A DNA stretch of 64,000 bases from positions 1 to 64,000 of the forward strand of contig JAFVAY010000012.1 in the NCBI GenBank assembly GCA_017480325.1, given 5' to 3'. The stretch is from Clostridiales bacterium. GTDB taxonomy: Bacteria > Bacillota > Clostridia > Saccharofermentanales > Saccharofermentanaceae. The notes under the pieces are model-generated. The model was not told where the DNA came from, ran no database searches, and saw only the letters and a program-made list of their open reading frames with translations. The translations under genes and the position numbers were made by a program. How positions within the stretch are numbered: the stretch's first letter is position 1; each line of letters starts with the position of its first letter. This document shows, one piece after another, positions 7,326-16,386 of this stretch.

Positions 7326-8549
7326 ATGAATTCTAAGAAAATTACGGCAGCTTTGCTGGTTGCTGCTATGTCGTTGCCGGTAGGCGCTTGTTCCAATAAT
7401 ACAGAGGAGACCTTTATCGCAGAGACTACAGCTGCTACTACCACGGAAGCAGTAGAGACAGCTGCCCCGGAGCCTGTAGCTACAGAGCCTGTCGAGACTG
7501 AAGCTCCCGTACCCGTTCTGTCAGAGGACAGCCTATATGATCCTTCCAATCCGTTGGCTGTTAATCCCATAAGCGGCCTTCAGACTATGGATCCTTCCAA
7601 CGTCGGAAGAAGATCCGTAGCTGTAGTAGTCAATAATTCACATTCTGCTATGCCTCAGAGAGGAATATCTGCTGCAGATGCTATCTATGAGTATCAGACA
7701 GAGGGTGGTCAGACAAGACTTCTCTGCGTATTTGCAGATGTAAATACTATCCCTGAGATCGGATCCTTAAGATCCGCGAGGATTCTGTCTACAGACCTTG
7801 CAGCCGGTAATAACTCAGTCTTTATTCACTTTGGTCGTAATGCCAGAGTTCCTGAGCATATCTCTTCCTACGGGATCGATCATATCGACGGTAACTCCTG
7901 CAGTGCCGGTGTCTACAGCTCATCCAACTATGCCGACGGTTATGTTGATCTTCCTAGCGGCCTGTTCTTCTGGAGAGATGCGGTATGGAAGTCTCAAAGA
8001 GCAATAGAGCATACAGCAGTCTCCGACGGAAGACATATTCTCGAAGCTATCGAGTATAACGAGATCAACATGACTGATAACGAGAACAACATGCTGTTCA
8101 ACTTCGTTCCCGGTAATTCCTCTGATATTGCCACCGGAGATCCCTGTGAGCAGATCAATGTTTATTTCTCCGGTACGAATGACGACGCCTTGTTCGTATA
8201 TGATCCTATATCCGGACTTTATTCCAAGTCTCAGTACGGTAACCCTCAGATCGATGAGACGACCGGAACACAGATCGCATTCACTAATGTGTTTGTTCTT
8301 TATGCCAATATTCAGCCTCACGGCGATACGACTATCGATGCTTATCTCCAGGATGGCGGTGAAGGCTGGTATGTATCAGGTGGACGTATCATTCCTATAA
8401 CATGGAGTAAGAATTCTCCTGTAGATCCTATCGTGGTATTTAACGAGGCGGGAGAAGAGCTTGAGGTCAATCGCGGACGCTCATATATCTGCATCGTAGA
8501 TAATGATATGCAGAATCTTACGACGATTACTTCTATAACTAATTCCTGA
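7326..8549 (+). CDS. DUF3048 family lipoprotein (YerB-like)
   Basis: A 407-residue exported lipoprotein: signal peptide with lipobox VGAC (Cys22), then a Thr/Glu/Pro/Ala-rich linker to about residue 70, then the DUF3048 domain (VVVNNSHSAMPQRGIS, YEYQTEGGQTR, IGSLRSAR) and the family's C-terminal half with VDPIVVF. YerB-type proteins occur in many Bacillota, and no enzymatic role is established. It has its own promoter (7271-7279) and a strong terminator directly after it, so it is a single-gene unit. The GAGGTG ribosome site supports ATG 7326. Confidence 0.88.
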   Translation: MNSKKITAALLVAAMSLPVGACSNNTEETFIAETTAATTTEAVETAAPEPVATEPVETEAPVPVLSEDSLYDPSNPLAVNPISGLQTMDPSNVGRRSVAVVVNNSHSAMPQRGISAADAIYEYQTEGGQTRLLCVFADVNTIPEIGSLRSARILSTDLAAGNNSVFIHFGRNARVPEHISSYGIDHIDGNSCSAGVYSSSNYADGYVDLPSGLFFWRDAVWKSQRAIEHTAVSDGRHILEAIEYNEINMTDNENNMLFNFVPGNSSDIATGDPCEQINVYFSGTNDDALFVYDPISGLYSKSQYGNPQIDETTGTQIAFTNVFVLYANIQPHGDTTIDAYLQDGGEGWYVSGGRIIPITWSKNSPVDPIVVFNEAGEELEVNRGRSYICIVDNDMQNLTTITSITNS

Positions 8550-8573
8550 TATATCCATTTTTGTATAAATTGA

Positions 8574-8608
8574 CCGTTACGACGTGTAGTCGTAACGGCT
8601 TTTTTTTT
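8574..8608 (+). terminator. rho-independent terminator after the DUF3048 gene
   Basis: CCGTTACGAC (8574-8583) pairs perfectly with GTCGTAACGG (8589-8598) around a 5-base loop, followed by a run of nine T at 8600-8608. Confidence 0.92.
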
Positions 8609-8609
8609 A

Positions 8610-8615
8610 TATAAT
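8610..8615 (+). promoter_or_regulatory. candidate -10 element for the PP2C-like gene
   Basis: TATAAT directly after the terminator T-run and about 38 bases before ATG 8653. No convincing -35, since it would fall inside the terminator. Confidence 0.35.
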
Positions 8616-8652
8616 ATATCACGGCTTAAAAATACAACTAATGGAGTTTAAC

Positions 8653-10185
8653 ATGAGTAAAACAGTTTCTACATGTGTCCTTGAGACAAATCTGGTTCCT
8701 AATCAGCCTCAGGAGAATATATTCTTTCACACACTTTATAGAACAATGTCAGATTTCCCCGGTGAGTTCGTAAGGACTGCCAGGTCTACATCTCCAATTC
8801 AGGTAGTGGCGATCTTCTCCACTCAGGGTCCTGATACTAATGCAGCTCTTCTTAATATTGAGCTTAACCAGGAGCTTTCCAAGATAGTATCCAATGCTCA
8901 GGGTCAGCCGGTGCTCGACTTCGAGTCATTCTCTAATCAGGTCGTTAATAATCTTAATGTTCATGTATGTAACTTCATAGTTTCTCATGGAGGCAATCCC
9001 TTAAGAACTTCCATGACGATGGCTGTTATCGAAGGTGATACATTAAGAATAATCCATATCGGTAATACTAAGGCCGTACTTATAAGAGACGGTAAGATCA
9101 TGGCTATCACTGATGAGCAGACTGTTGCCCACAGATATGTACAGATGGGTGCGATATCACCTGCCGAGGAAGCAAATCATCCCGACAGATTCTCACTTAC
9201 ACAGTATCTCGGTAAGATGCCTCAGGACGGTCCTGTAATGCCTGATAAGAAGGTACATCTGAAGCTTAAGGATAATGACAGCCTTTGTCTTATGGGTATC
9301 GGTATCTCGAAGTTCATGCCTGCCAAGAACAGAAATTCCATCCTTATCCGTGAGATGTCTACAGAGGCTAAGGCTCACGAGGTCGTTAATACGGCTGGTA
9401 ACCTCGGAGTTAAGTTCGGTCTTACCTTTGCTATCGTTGAGGTAGAATCCACACTGATCCTTCCAGGTGAGGCTGTGATGGCTAACCGCACACCTGCTCC
9501 TTCTGTTAATGAGGAGATCCCGTTCGTTAGCGGCAATGACCCCTTCGGAAGCCCTGCGGATAACGATACATCTGAGACAACGGTATTTAACAGAGGGGCT
9601 TCTTCTTCGTCTTATGAATATGACGACTTCGAGGCTGATTCTCCTAAGAAGCCTTCAGTCGCGAAGACTATCATTCGTACTATCGTTATATTCCTGATCT
9701 GTGCAGTCTTAGGCTATGGAGCTATGCTCGGACTGTTCTATTACAGAGGATTGGTTCACTTCGGTGACACAAAGCCTTCAGAGGAGATGGTTGATACAAT
9801 CATGTATATCGCCGGTGACGGCACACGTGTATATGCACAGCCCTCTGAGGACAGTGCGGTGATCGATACACTTACCGGAGGAACAGCTGTAGCATTCCTC
9901 GGTGATGAGGGTTCCTACTCTAAGATCAAGACTACCACAGGTAATATCGGATATGTATTGAATGTTAATCTTATCGCTGAGCTTCCTGATGCAGCCAATG
10001 AGTCAGCGGAACAGCCTCAGGAGACTCTTATAGAGGAAGAGGGCGAGCTTGAGGTTATGGATGATCCAAATGGCAACGTCGGCGAGCCCGATTCTCTCGG
10101 AGAGTCTGTCGATGATAACGGTGAGATAATCGAGGATGCCCCTGTTGCCGAAGAGGCACCGGCAGAGGCAGTTCCCGAAGCATAA
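8653..10185 (+). CDS. PP2C-like domain / TM / SH3 protein with degenerate phosphatase motifs
   Basis: A 510-residue single-pass membrane protein. Residues about 40-270 follow the PP2C Ser/Thr phosphatase pattern (SMTMAVIEGDTLRIIHIG, then a T-D-E-Q segment and SLTQYLG), but the metal-binding GDSR motif reads GNTK (137-140), the early DGMGG motif is not recognisable, and the later SDG motif reads MGIG. An acidic/Ser-rich linker leads to one TM helix (about 338-364), then an extracellular bacterial SH3-like domain (about 383-446) and an acidic Pro/Glu tail. It resembles a pseudophosphatase sensor. ATG 8653 is chosen over 8641 because GGAG lies six bases upstream. Confidence 0.7.
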   Translation: MSKTVSTCVLETNLVPNQPQENIFFHTLYRTMSDFPGEFVRTARSTSPIQVVAIFSTQGPDTNAALLNIELNQELSKIVSNAQGQPVLDFESFSNQVVNNLNVHVCNFIVSHGGNPLRTSMTMAVIEGDTLRIIHIGNTKAVLIRDGKIMAITDEQTVAHRYVQMGAISPAEEANHPDRFSLTQYLGKMPQDGPVMPDKKVHLKLKDNDSLCLMGIGISKFMPAKNRNSILIREMSTEAKAHEVVNTAGNLGVKFGLTFAIVEVESTLILPGEAVMANRTPAPSVNEEIPFVSGNDPFGSPADNDTSETTVFNRGASSSSYEYDDFEADSPKKPSVAKTIIRTIVIFLICAVLGYGAMLGLFYYRGLVHFGDTKPSEEMVDTIMYIAGDGTRVYAQPSEDSAVIDTLTGGTAVAFLGDEGSYSKIKTTTGNIGYVLNVNLIAELPDAANESAEQPQETLIEEEGELEVMDDPNGNVGEPDSLGESVDDNGEIIEDAPVAEEAPAEAVPEA

Positions 10186-10203
10186 TAGAATTGAGGTAAT
10201 CAG

Positions 10204-11634
10204 ATGGCATCTAAGAAGTCTGAGAAGAAGGAAGAAAAGCTTTTCGCAGAATATCCTAATCTTTATGAGGATATAAGTAAGGCTGACAAGGAAGTCTGTA
10301 TGGCTTTCGCAGAGGAGTATAAGTCCTTTCTGGATATTAGCAAGACCGAGCGTGAGTTCACGGAGAACAGTATCGAGGCTGCGGTCTCGCTGGGTTTTAA
10401 AGATATCGCGAGTAAGAATAAGCTCAAGGCAGGGGATAAGATCTATGCCAGTATTAAGGATAAGGGTCTGATCCTGGCTGTCGTCGGCAAGAAGGACATA
10501 AGCGAGGGCTTTAATATACTCGGGGCTCATGTTGATTCTCCGAGGCTTGATCTTAAGCCGAATCCTGTGTATGAGGACAGTGAAGCCGTGTACTTCAAGA
10601 CTCATTACTACGGCGGGATCAAGAAGTACCAGTGGACAACGATACCTCTTGCCATCCACGGAGTTATATACACGAAGGACGGCGTTAAGCATAAGGTAAC
10701 GATAGGCGAGGATGAGTCCGACCCGATCTTCTATATCACTGATCTGCTTCCTCATCTCGGTAACGAGCAGATGAGTAAGAAGGCCTCTGAGTTCGTTCCT
10801 GCCGAGGATCTTAATATCGTAGTCGGCGGTATGCCTTATAAGGCTAAGAAGAACGAGGACAGATCAAGAGAGCCGTATAAGGAGGCTGTCCTTAAGTTCC
10901 TTAATGATAAGTACGGGATAGTGGAGAAGGATTTTGTAACGGGTGAGCTTGAGGTCGTTCCTGCGGTTAAAGCAAGGGATGTAGGCTTCGACCGTGCCTT
11001 TATAGCAGGCTACGGGCATGACGATAAGGTCTGTGCTTATCCTGCTCTTATGGCACTTCTTGCTCAGGAGAAGCCCGAGAAGACCTGCGTTACGATGCTT
11101 ACGGATAAGGAGGAGATAGGCTCCTATGCCAACTCCGGTGCTCAGTCTGTTCTGTATGAGAATTTCCTTATGGAGATAGTTGCAAAGCTTGGTGACGGAA
11201 GCCTTGATATGCTTAAGTACAGGAAGGTTATCGCGGCCTCCAAGATGCTGTCCACAGATGTTACTACCGGTTATGATCCCAAGTATGCCAATGTCTATGA
11301 GAGACGTAATACAGCTTTTATGTCTCACGGACTGAAGCTGGAGAAGTATACAGGTGCCAGAGGTAAGTCCGGTACCAATGAGGCTACAGGTGACTTCGTT
11401 GCTGAGATCACAAGAGTGTTCGAGAAGAATAATATCCCGTGGCAGACCGGCGAGCTCGGTAAGATCGATGCCGGTGGCGGAGGAACGATCTCTGCATATA
11501 TGGCTAAGTACGGTATGTCAGTTATAGATGCCGGTATCCCGGTATGGTCTATGCATGCACCCTATGAGGTCATATCTAAGATAGATCTTTACTATATGTA
11601 TCTGGCTTATAAAGCGTTCATAGAGAATATCTGA
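10204..11634 (+). CDS. apeB: M18 family aspartyl aminopeptidase
   Basis: A 476-residue cytosolic di-zinc aminopeptidase that removes N-terminal residues, preferring acidic ones in this family. All expected ligand motifs are present: GAHVDSPRLDL (His and bridging Asp), DKEEIGS (catalytic Glu and ligand Glu), STDVTTGYDP (Asp) and SMHAPYEV (His). Length is close to the usual 430-480. The ribosome site TTGAGGTAATCAG fits ATG 10204. It begins 18 bases after the PP2C-like gene and ends 9 bases before the deaminase gene, probably one transcript. Confidence 0.95.
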   Translation: MASKKSEKKEEKLFAEYPNLYEDISKADKEVCMAFAEEYKSFLDISKTEREFTENSIEAAVSLGFKDIASKNKLKAGDKIYASIKDKGLILAVVGKKDISEGFNILGAHVDSPRLDLKPNPVYEDSEAVYFKTHYYGGIKKYQWTTIPLAIHGVIYTKDGVKHKVTIGEDESDPIFYITDLLPHLGNEQMSKKASEFVPAEDLNIVVGGMPYKAKKNEDRSREPYKEAVLKFLNDKYGIVEKDFVTGELEVVPAVKARDVGFDRAFIAGYGHDDKVCAYPALMALLAQEKPEKTCVTMLTDKEEIGSYANSGAQSVLYENFLMEIVAKLGDGSLDMLKYRKVIAASKMLSTDVTTGYDPKYANVYERRNTAFMSHGLKLEKYTGARGKSGTNEATGDFVAEITRVFEKNNIPWQTGELGKIDAGGGGTISAYMAKYGMSVIDAGIPVWSMHAPYEVISKIDLYYMYLAYKAFIENI

Positions 11635-11643
11635 GGCTTTAAT

Positions 11644-12903
11644 ATGAGAATTCGCTTCTATAATGCAAGGATACTTACTATGGAGAATGACTCGCTTATA
11701 GAGGGCGAGTTATGGACTTCCGATACTTCTATAGAATATATAGGCGCTTCGATACCTTCAGACAAGGACTTTGACAGACAGATCGACTGTCAGGGGAATA
11801 TCCTGATGCCGGGACTTAAGGACGCTCATACTCATACGGCCATGACCTTCTCAAGATCTCTGGCAGATGAGTATTGCCTAGATGACTGGCTTCATAAAGC
11901 AATATTCCCGAGAGAGGCAAAGCTTAATGCCGAGCACGTATATTGGTTTACCAAGCTTGGTTTGGCTGAGTATCTGGCAGGGGGAATCACGTCCTGCTTT
12001 GATATGTATTTCGAGAAGGAGGCCTCTGCGAGAGCTGCCGTTGAGACCGGCTTCAGATTTGTTTTCTGCGGTGCAGTGAATGATTTCGGCGGCCTTGAGC
12101 ATCTCGAGGAGGACTACAACAGATTTAATTCTTATGACCCTCTTGTTGCATTCAAGATGGGATTTCATGCAGAGTACACTACATGCGAGGATAATCTGAA
12201 GAAGATATCTGAGCTTGTACATAAGTATGAGGCTCCTTGCTTCGCTCATATATCCGAGACCAAGGCAGAGGTCGAGGGCTGCAAGGGAAGATACGGCGTT
12301 ACACCTGCAGTGCTCTTCGACAGACTCGGTCTTTATGATTACGGTGGCGGTGGTTTCCACTGCGTGTGGTTTACTGATGAGGATCGTGAGCTTTATGCTC
12401 GAAAAGGCTTATGGGCAGTCTTCAATGCCTGCTCCAATCTGAAGCTTGCCAGCGGTATAACACCTGTTTATAAGTTTATAGATAATAATATCAATATTGC
12501 CATCGGTACGGACGGTGCGGGCTCCAATAACAGTCTGTCGATGTTCCGTGAGATGTATCTTGATACCGTACTTTCCAACGTTGAGACAGTTAATGCGGCG
12601 TCAGTGGATCCCTTTACTGTGCTTAAGGCCGGTACCTCAGGCGGTGCTAATCTCATGGGACTTGATGGCTGTGACACTCTTAAGGTCGGGAATAAGGCCG
12701 ATATCGTAATGATCGATATGAATAAGCCTTCTATGAAGCCTGAGAATAATCCCGTTCGTAACATCATCTACAGCGCAGATAATTCCTGCGTTAAGCTTAC
12801 GATGGTAAACGGCAGGATCCTTTATGAGAACGGACAATTTACCACGATCGATATCGATGAGACCTATAGGATGTGCAATAAGCTTGTAGAAGAGCTCATC
12901 TGA
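11644..12903 (+). CDS. mtaD: 5-methylthioadenosine / S-adenosylhomocysteine deaminase-like amidohydrolase
   Basis: A 419-residue amidohydrolase-superfamily enzyme. It has the metal-binding HTHT (residues about 60-63), a His-rich strand, HISET, the GFHCVW His, and the GTDGAGSNN Asp motif typical of the MTA/SAH deaminase (MtaD/SsnA) group, ending in the NPVRNIIYS block seen in this group. Predicted reaction: deamination of MTA or SAH to the inosyl compounds in the methyl-cycle salvage. Close relatives act on other purines, so the substrate is not certain. GAGG eight bases before ATG 11644 supports the start. Confidence 0.85.
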   Translation: MRIRFYNARILTMENDSLIEGELWTSDTSIEYIGASIPSDKDFDRQIDCQGNILMPGLKDAHTHTAMTFSRSLADEYCLDDWLHKAIFPREAKLNAEHVYWFTKLGLAEYLAGGITSCFDMYFEKEASARAAVETGFRFVFCGAVNDFGGLEHLEEDYNRFNSYDPLVAFKMGFHAEYTTCEDNLKKISELVHKYEAPCFAHISETKAEVEGCKGRYGVTPAVLFDRLGLYDYGGGGFHCVWFTDEDRELYARKGLWAVFNACSNLKLASGITPVYKFIDNNINIAIGTDGAGSNNSLSMFREMYLDTVLSNVETVNAASVDPFTVLKAGTSGGANLMGLDGCDTLKVGNKADIVMIDMNKPSMKPENNPVRNIIYSADNSCVKLTMVNGRILYENGQFTTIDIDETYRMCNKLVEELI

Positions 12904-12910
12904 CGGATCA

Positions 12911-14635
12911 ATGAGGAAGATACTCCGATACTTTAGTAACTATAAGTTAAGATCTGTTCTAAGCCCGCTTTTTAAATTATCTGAGGCTACCTTCGAGCTT
13001 ATTGTTCCTCTGGTGATCGCGGATATCATAGATAAAGGAATTGTTTCATCTGACATATCTTATATCAACAGGAGGGTGATCCTTCTTCTGATCTTCGCTG
13101 TAGTAGGATTCGTAAGTGCGATCCTTGCCCAGTACTTCGCAGCTACTGCTGCCGCCGGAATATCAAGTGATATAAGAAGGGATCTTTTTAATAAGATAGA
13201 GAACCTGTCAATTACCTCCTATGAGAGGTTAGGCTCTGCTAAGATCGTTACCGGCCTTACCTCTGACGTTAATCAGATACAAAGCGGTATTAATCTGTTT
13301 CTCAGGCTTCTTCTAAGATCGCCTTTTATCGTTCTGGGGGCTGTTATTATGGCCTTTACCATAAGTCCCGGAATGGCTCTTATATCTGTAATTGCAGTAT
13401 TGATCCTGGGGATAGTCGTAGCCTTGAATATGAAGCTTGCCATTCCGTCGTATCAGAAGACCCGTGACGGACTTGATACTCTGGCAGGACATGCTAATAA
13501 CGGACTGTCCGGAGTCAGGGTGATCAGAGGCTTTAACCGGACCTTTGATGATTATAATTCATTCGTTGAAGAGAGCTCTTATCTTAACAGGATGCAGAAG
13601 GCAGCTGCCAAGATATCCTCTTATCTTAATCCGTTGACCTTCTTCATAATTAATACTGCTGTCTGCATACTGATCTACAGAGGCGGTGTTAATGTCAGCA
13701 TCGGAAGTTTAACTCAAGGTGAGGTAGTTGCTCTATATAACTACATGTCTCAGATCCTTGTGGAGCTTATTAAGCTTGCCAATCTGATAATATCCGTGAG
13801 CAGAGCCATAGCCTGTGCCGGGAGAGTCGGGAAGATATTAGAACTCCCCGATGATACGAACGGCGGAGCTTTGGTATTCGATGATCCTTCCAAGGCTCAT
13901 TCCATCGAATTTAAGGATGTCTCCTTCAGATATGACGGAAGCAGCGAGGATTCGTTATCCGATATATCATTCGTCGTAAAGCCCGGAGAGAAGGTAGGAA
14001 TAATAGGTAAGACGGGATCTGGTAAATCAACAGTTGCTCAGCTTGCATCGGGACTTTATCCGGTGTCTTCAGGGAAGATCCTTATAGACGACAGACCTAT
14101 AGAGGAATACTCTCGTAAATCCTTCCCGCGGGGCGTGGGACTTTGTCTTCAGAAGGCCTTAATGTTCTCGGGAACGATAGCCTATAACATTCATCTCGGA
14201 AGAAAAAATATAGATGCAGATGCTCTTGCTTATGCTGTTAATATGTCGTGTACCGATGATGTTATTAATTCAAAGAAGGAGGGCATGGAGTACAAGGTTG
14301 AAGCCAACGGAACCGGCCTTTCAGGCGGACAGAAGCAGCGTATCGGTATCGCGAGAACACTAGCGGGCAGGCCGGGAATACTTATACTTGACGATTCCAC
14401 TTCTGCACTTGATGCGGGGACCGAGAACAGACTCCTTAATAATATCAATTCCCTGAGTAATTCTCCCACAGTATTGATCGTATCGCAGAAGGTAAGAACT
14501 GTCAGAGGCTGTGACAGGATAATTCTGATGGATGAGGGAAAGATCGTAGCATACGGCTCTCATGAAGAGCTTAAGCGCACATCTCAAGATTATAATGAGC
14601 TTCTGAGGCTTCAAAGAGAGGAGGAGCTTCTGTGA
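12911..14635 (+). CDS. ABC exporter half-transporter, subunit with degenerate ATP site
   Basis: A 574-residue TMD-NBD protein of the multidrug/lipid exporter type with six TM helices in residues 1-310. The NBD has Walker A GKTGSGKST and a canonical LSGGQKQR signature, but Walker B ends ILDDST (Asp in place of the catalytic Glu) and the H-loop reads VSQK (Gln in place of His). This is the pattern of the non-catalytic half of heterodimeric exporters such as TM287/288 and BmrCD. It overlaps the partner gene by four bases (GTGA). Confidence 0.93.
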   Translation: MRKILRYFSNYKLRSVLSPLFKLSEATFELIVPLVIADIIDKGIVSSDISYINRRVILLLIFAVVGFVSAILAQYFAATAAAGISSDIRRDLFNKIENLSITSYERLGSAKIVTGLTSDVNQIQSGINLFLRLLLRSPFIVLGAVIMAFTISPGMALISVIAVLILGIVVALNMKLAIPSYQKTRDGLDTLAGHANNGLSGVRVIRGFNRTFDDYNSFVEESSYLNRMQKAAAKISSYLNPLTFFIINTAVCILIYRGGVNVSIGSLTQGEVVALYNYMSQILVELIKLANLIISVSRAIACAGRVGKILELPDDTNGGALVFDDPSKAHSIEFKDVSFRYDGSSEDSLSDISFVVKPGEKVGIIGKTGSGKSTVAQLASGLYPVSSGKILIDDRPIEEYSRKSFPRGVGLCLQKALMFSGTIAYNIHLGRKNIDADALAYAVNMSCTDDVINSKKEGMEYKVEANGTGLSGGQKQRIGIARTLAGRPGILILDDSTSALDAGTENRLLNNINSLSNSPTVLIVSQKVRTVRGCDRIILMDEGKIVAYGSHEELKRTSQDYNELLRLQREEELL

Positions 14636-16374
14636 GAAATAAAGCTCTCATCCTTCGATTCTTGAAGTATTTAGGAAGTTCCAAGAAGCTTCTTATCCTG
14701 TCTGTGCTTGCAGCAGTTGTTTATTCCGCGGCAAGTATGTTTATCCCATACCTTGCCGGAAGGGCTATAGACAGCTTTCTTCCTCAGGTAGACTTCAATA
14801 GGCTCAAGATGATAATCATCTATATACTGATACTTATCGTCATCTCTTCCTTGTCACAGTTTCTGCTTAATATCATCAATAACAGAATATCCTACGATGC
14901 GATAAGAGAGCTTCGTAATGATGCCTACGGCAAGATAGGAAGACTTCCCATAAGCTATATCGACAGGACATCAGTAGGAGAGCTTCAAAGTATAATCATA
15001 AGCGATTGTGAGACCATAGGCGACGGTATTATTCTTTGTCTTAACCAGTTCTTCTCGGGCCTTACGGCGATATTGTTCACACTGGGGATAATGCTTTATA
15101 TTGATGTAAGAATTGCATTGTTCGTTCTGGTGTTTACGCCGGTGTCCTTTATATTCGCTGACTTTATCGCTAAGGGCTCCTTCAAGTCCTTCAAGAAGCA
15201 GGCAGAGAAAAGAGCATTTCTTACCTCATATATATCCGAGATGACATCTAATTACAGATCCGGATATATCTTCGGCACCAGAGAGCTTATATGCGAAGGC
15301 TTCGATGATATTAACGATGAGTATAAGAAGATAACAGGTCATGCGGTATTTCTCTCATCCATAACAAACCCGTCCACCAGGTTTGTTAACGCGCTGATAT
15401 ATGCAGGAGTAGCGTTGTTCGGATCTAATCTCGCAGTCGGAGCGCTTCTTACAGTAGGAGAGCTGACGTCGCTTCTTGCATATGCCAATCAGTTCATGAA
15501 GCCGTTTAACGACTTATCCTCCGTATATACCGAATTATCGGATTCCTTCGCCTGTATGGATCGTATCTTTACATTCCTGGATGAGCGGGAGATCGATGAC
15601 GATCTTCATGAGGGAGCTGATAATGAGCTTTTCGATCCGAAGGGTGACTTCAAGCTTGAATTCCGTAATGTCACTTTCTCTTATGTCCTGGGGAAGCCGG
15701 TGCTTAAGAACGTATCCTTTGTAGTCGAGCCGGGGTGCTCCTGTGCCATCGTAGGTCCCACCGGCAGCGGGAAAACTACCGTGATCAATCTTCTTATGAG
15801 ATTTTATGAGCCTGATTCCGGAACAATTCTCGTAAACGATATCGATATCTCGCATATACCGAGAAATACCCTCCGTAAATATATCGGTATGGTAAGTCAG
15901 GATACATGGTTCAAGGATGGCAGGATCATAGATAACATAAGATACGGAAGACCCGATTCCGATTATGAGTCCTGCAGAGCGTCGGCGGTAAAGACCGGAG
16001 CGGATTCATTTATTCGTAAGCTTCCGTCAAGGTATGATGAGCTCATAGATTCATCGCGTGATGATATATCCGAGGGCCAAAGACAGCTTCTGAGTATCAC
16101 CCGCGCGATGGCGAGCGACCCGTCGATCCTTATCCTGGATGAAGCAACCTCCTCCGTAGATATCCTGACCGAGGTTAGAATACAAAAGGCTGTTAAAGAG
16201 CTTCTTTCCGGCAGAACTAGTATAATAATTGCACACAGACTGTCTACTATCATCGATGCGGATATGATAGTGGTCATAGAGAACGGTAAGGTAAGTGAGA
16301 TAGGAAAGCACGAGCAACTTATGACTGACGGAGGCTTCTACAGTCGTCTGTACGCATCTTATACGGAAGAGTAA
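14632..16374 (+). CDS. ABC exporter half-transporter, catalytic subunit
   Basis: A 580-residue TMD-NBD protein that pairs with the preceding gene product. It has six TM helices, Walker A GPTGSGKT, a normal Walker B with catalytic Glu (ILDEATSSVD) and the H-loop IIIAHRLST, while its signature is off-consensus (ISEGQRQ in place of LSGGQ). Combined with its partner this gives one competent site (its own Walker A/B with the partner's LSGGQ) and one degenerate site. The start is GTG 14632, overlapping the upstream stop. Substrate unknown. Confidence 0.93.
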   Translation: MRNKALILRFLKYLGSSKKLLILSVLAAVVYSAASMFIPYLAGRAIDSFLPQVDFNRLKMIIIYILILIVISSLSQFLLNIINNRISYDAIRELRNDAYGKIGRLPISYIDRTSVGELQSIIISDCETIGDGIILCLNQFFSGLTAILFTLGIMLYIDVRIALFVLVFTPVSFIFADFIAKGSFKSFKKQAEKRAFLTSYISEMTSNYRSGYIFGTRELICEGFDDINDEYKKITGHAVFLSSITNPSTRFVNALIYAGVALFGSNLAVGALLTVGELTSLLAYANQFMKPFNDLSSVYTELSDSFACMDRIFTFLDEREIDDDLHEGADNELFDPKGDFKLEFRNVTFSYVLGKPVLKNVSFVVEPGCSCAIVGPTGSGKTTVINLLMRFYEPDSGTILVNDIDISHIPRNTLRKYIGMVSQDTWFKDGRIIDNIRYGRPDSDYESCRASAVKTGADSFIRKLPSRYDELIDSSRDDISEGQRQLLSITRAMASDPSILILDEATSSVDILTEVRIQKAVKELLSGRTSIIIAHRLSTIIDADMIVVIENGKVSEIGKHEQLMTDGGFYSRLYASYTEE

Positions 16375-16386
16375 AGGAAGGTTACT

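Noticed and set aside
10003..10755. 250-codon minus-strand frame
   Set aside because: Spans the end of the PP2C-like gene and the start of the M18 gene on the other strand, both supported; no family likeness.
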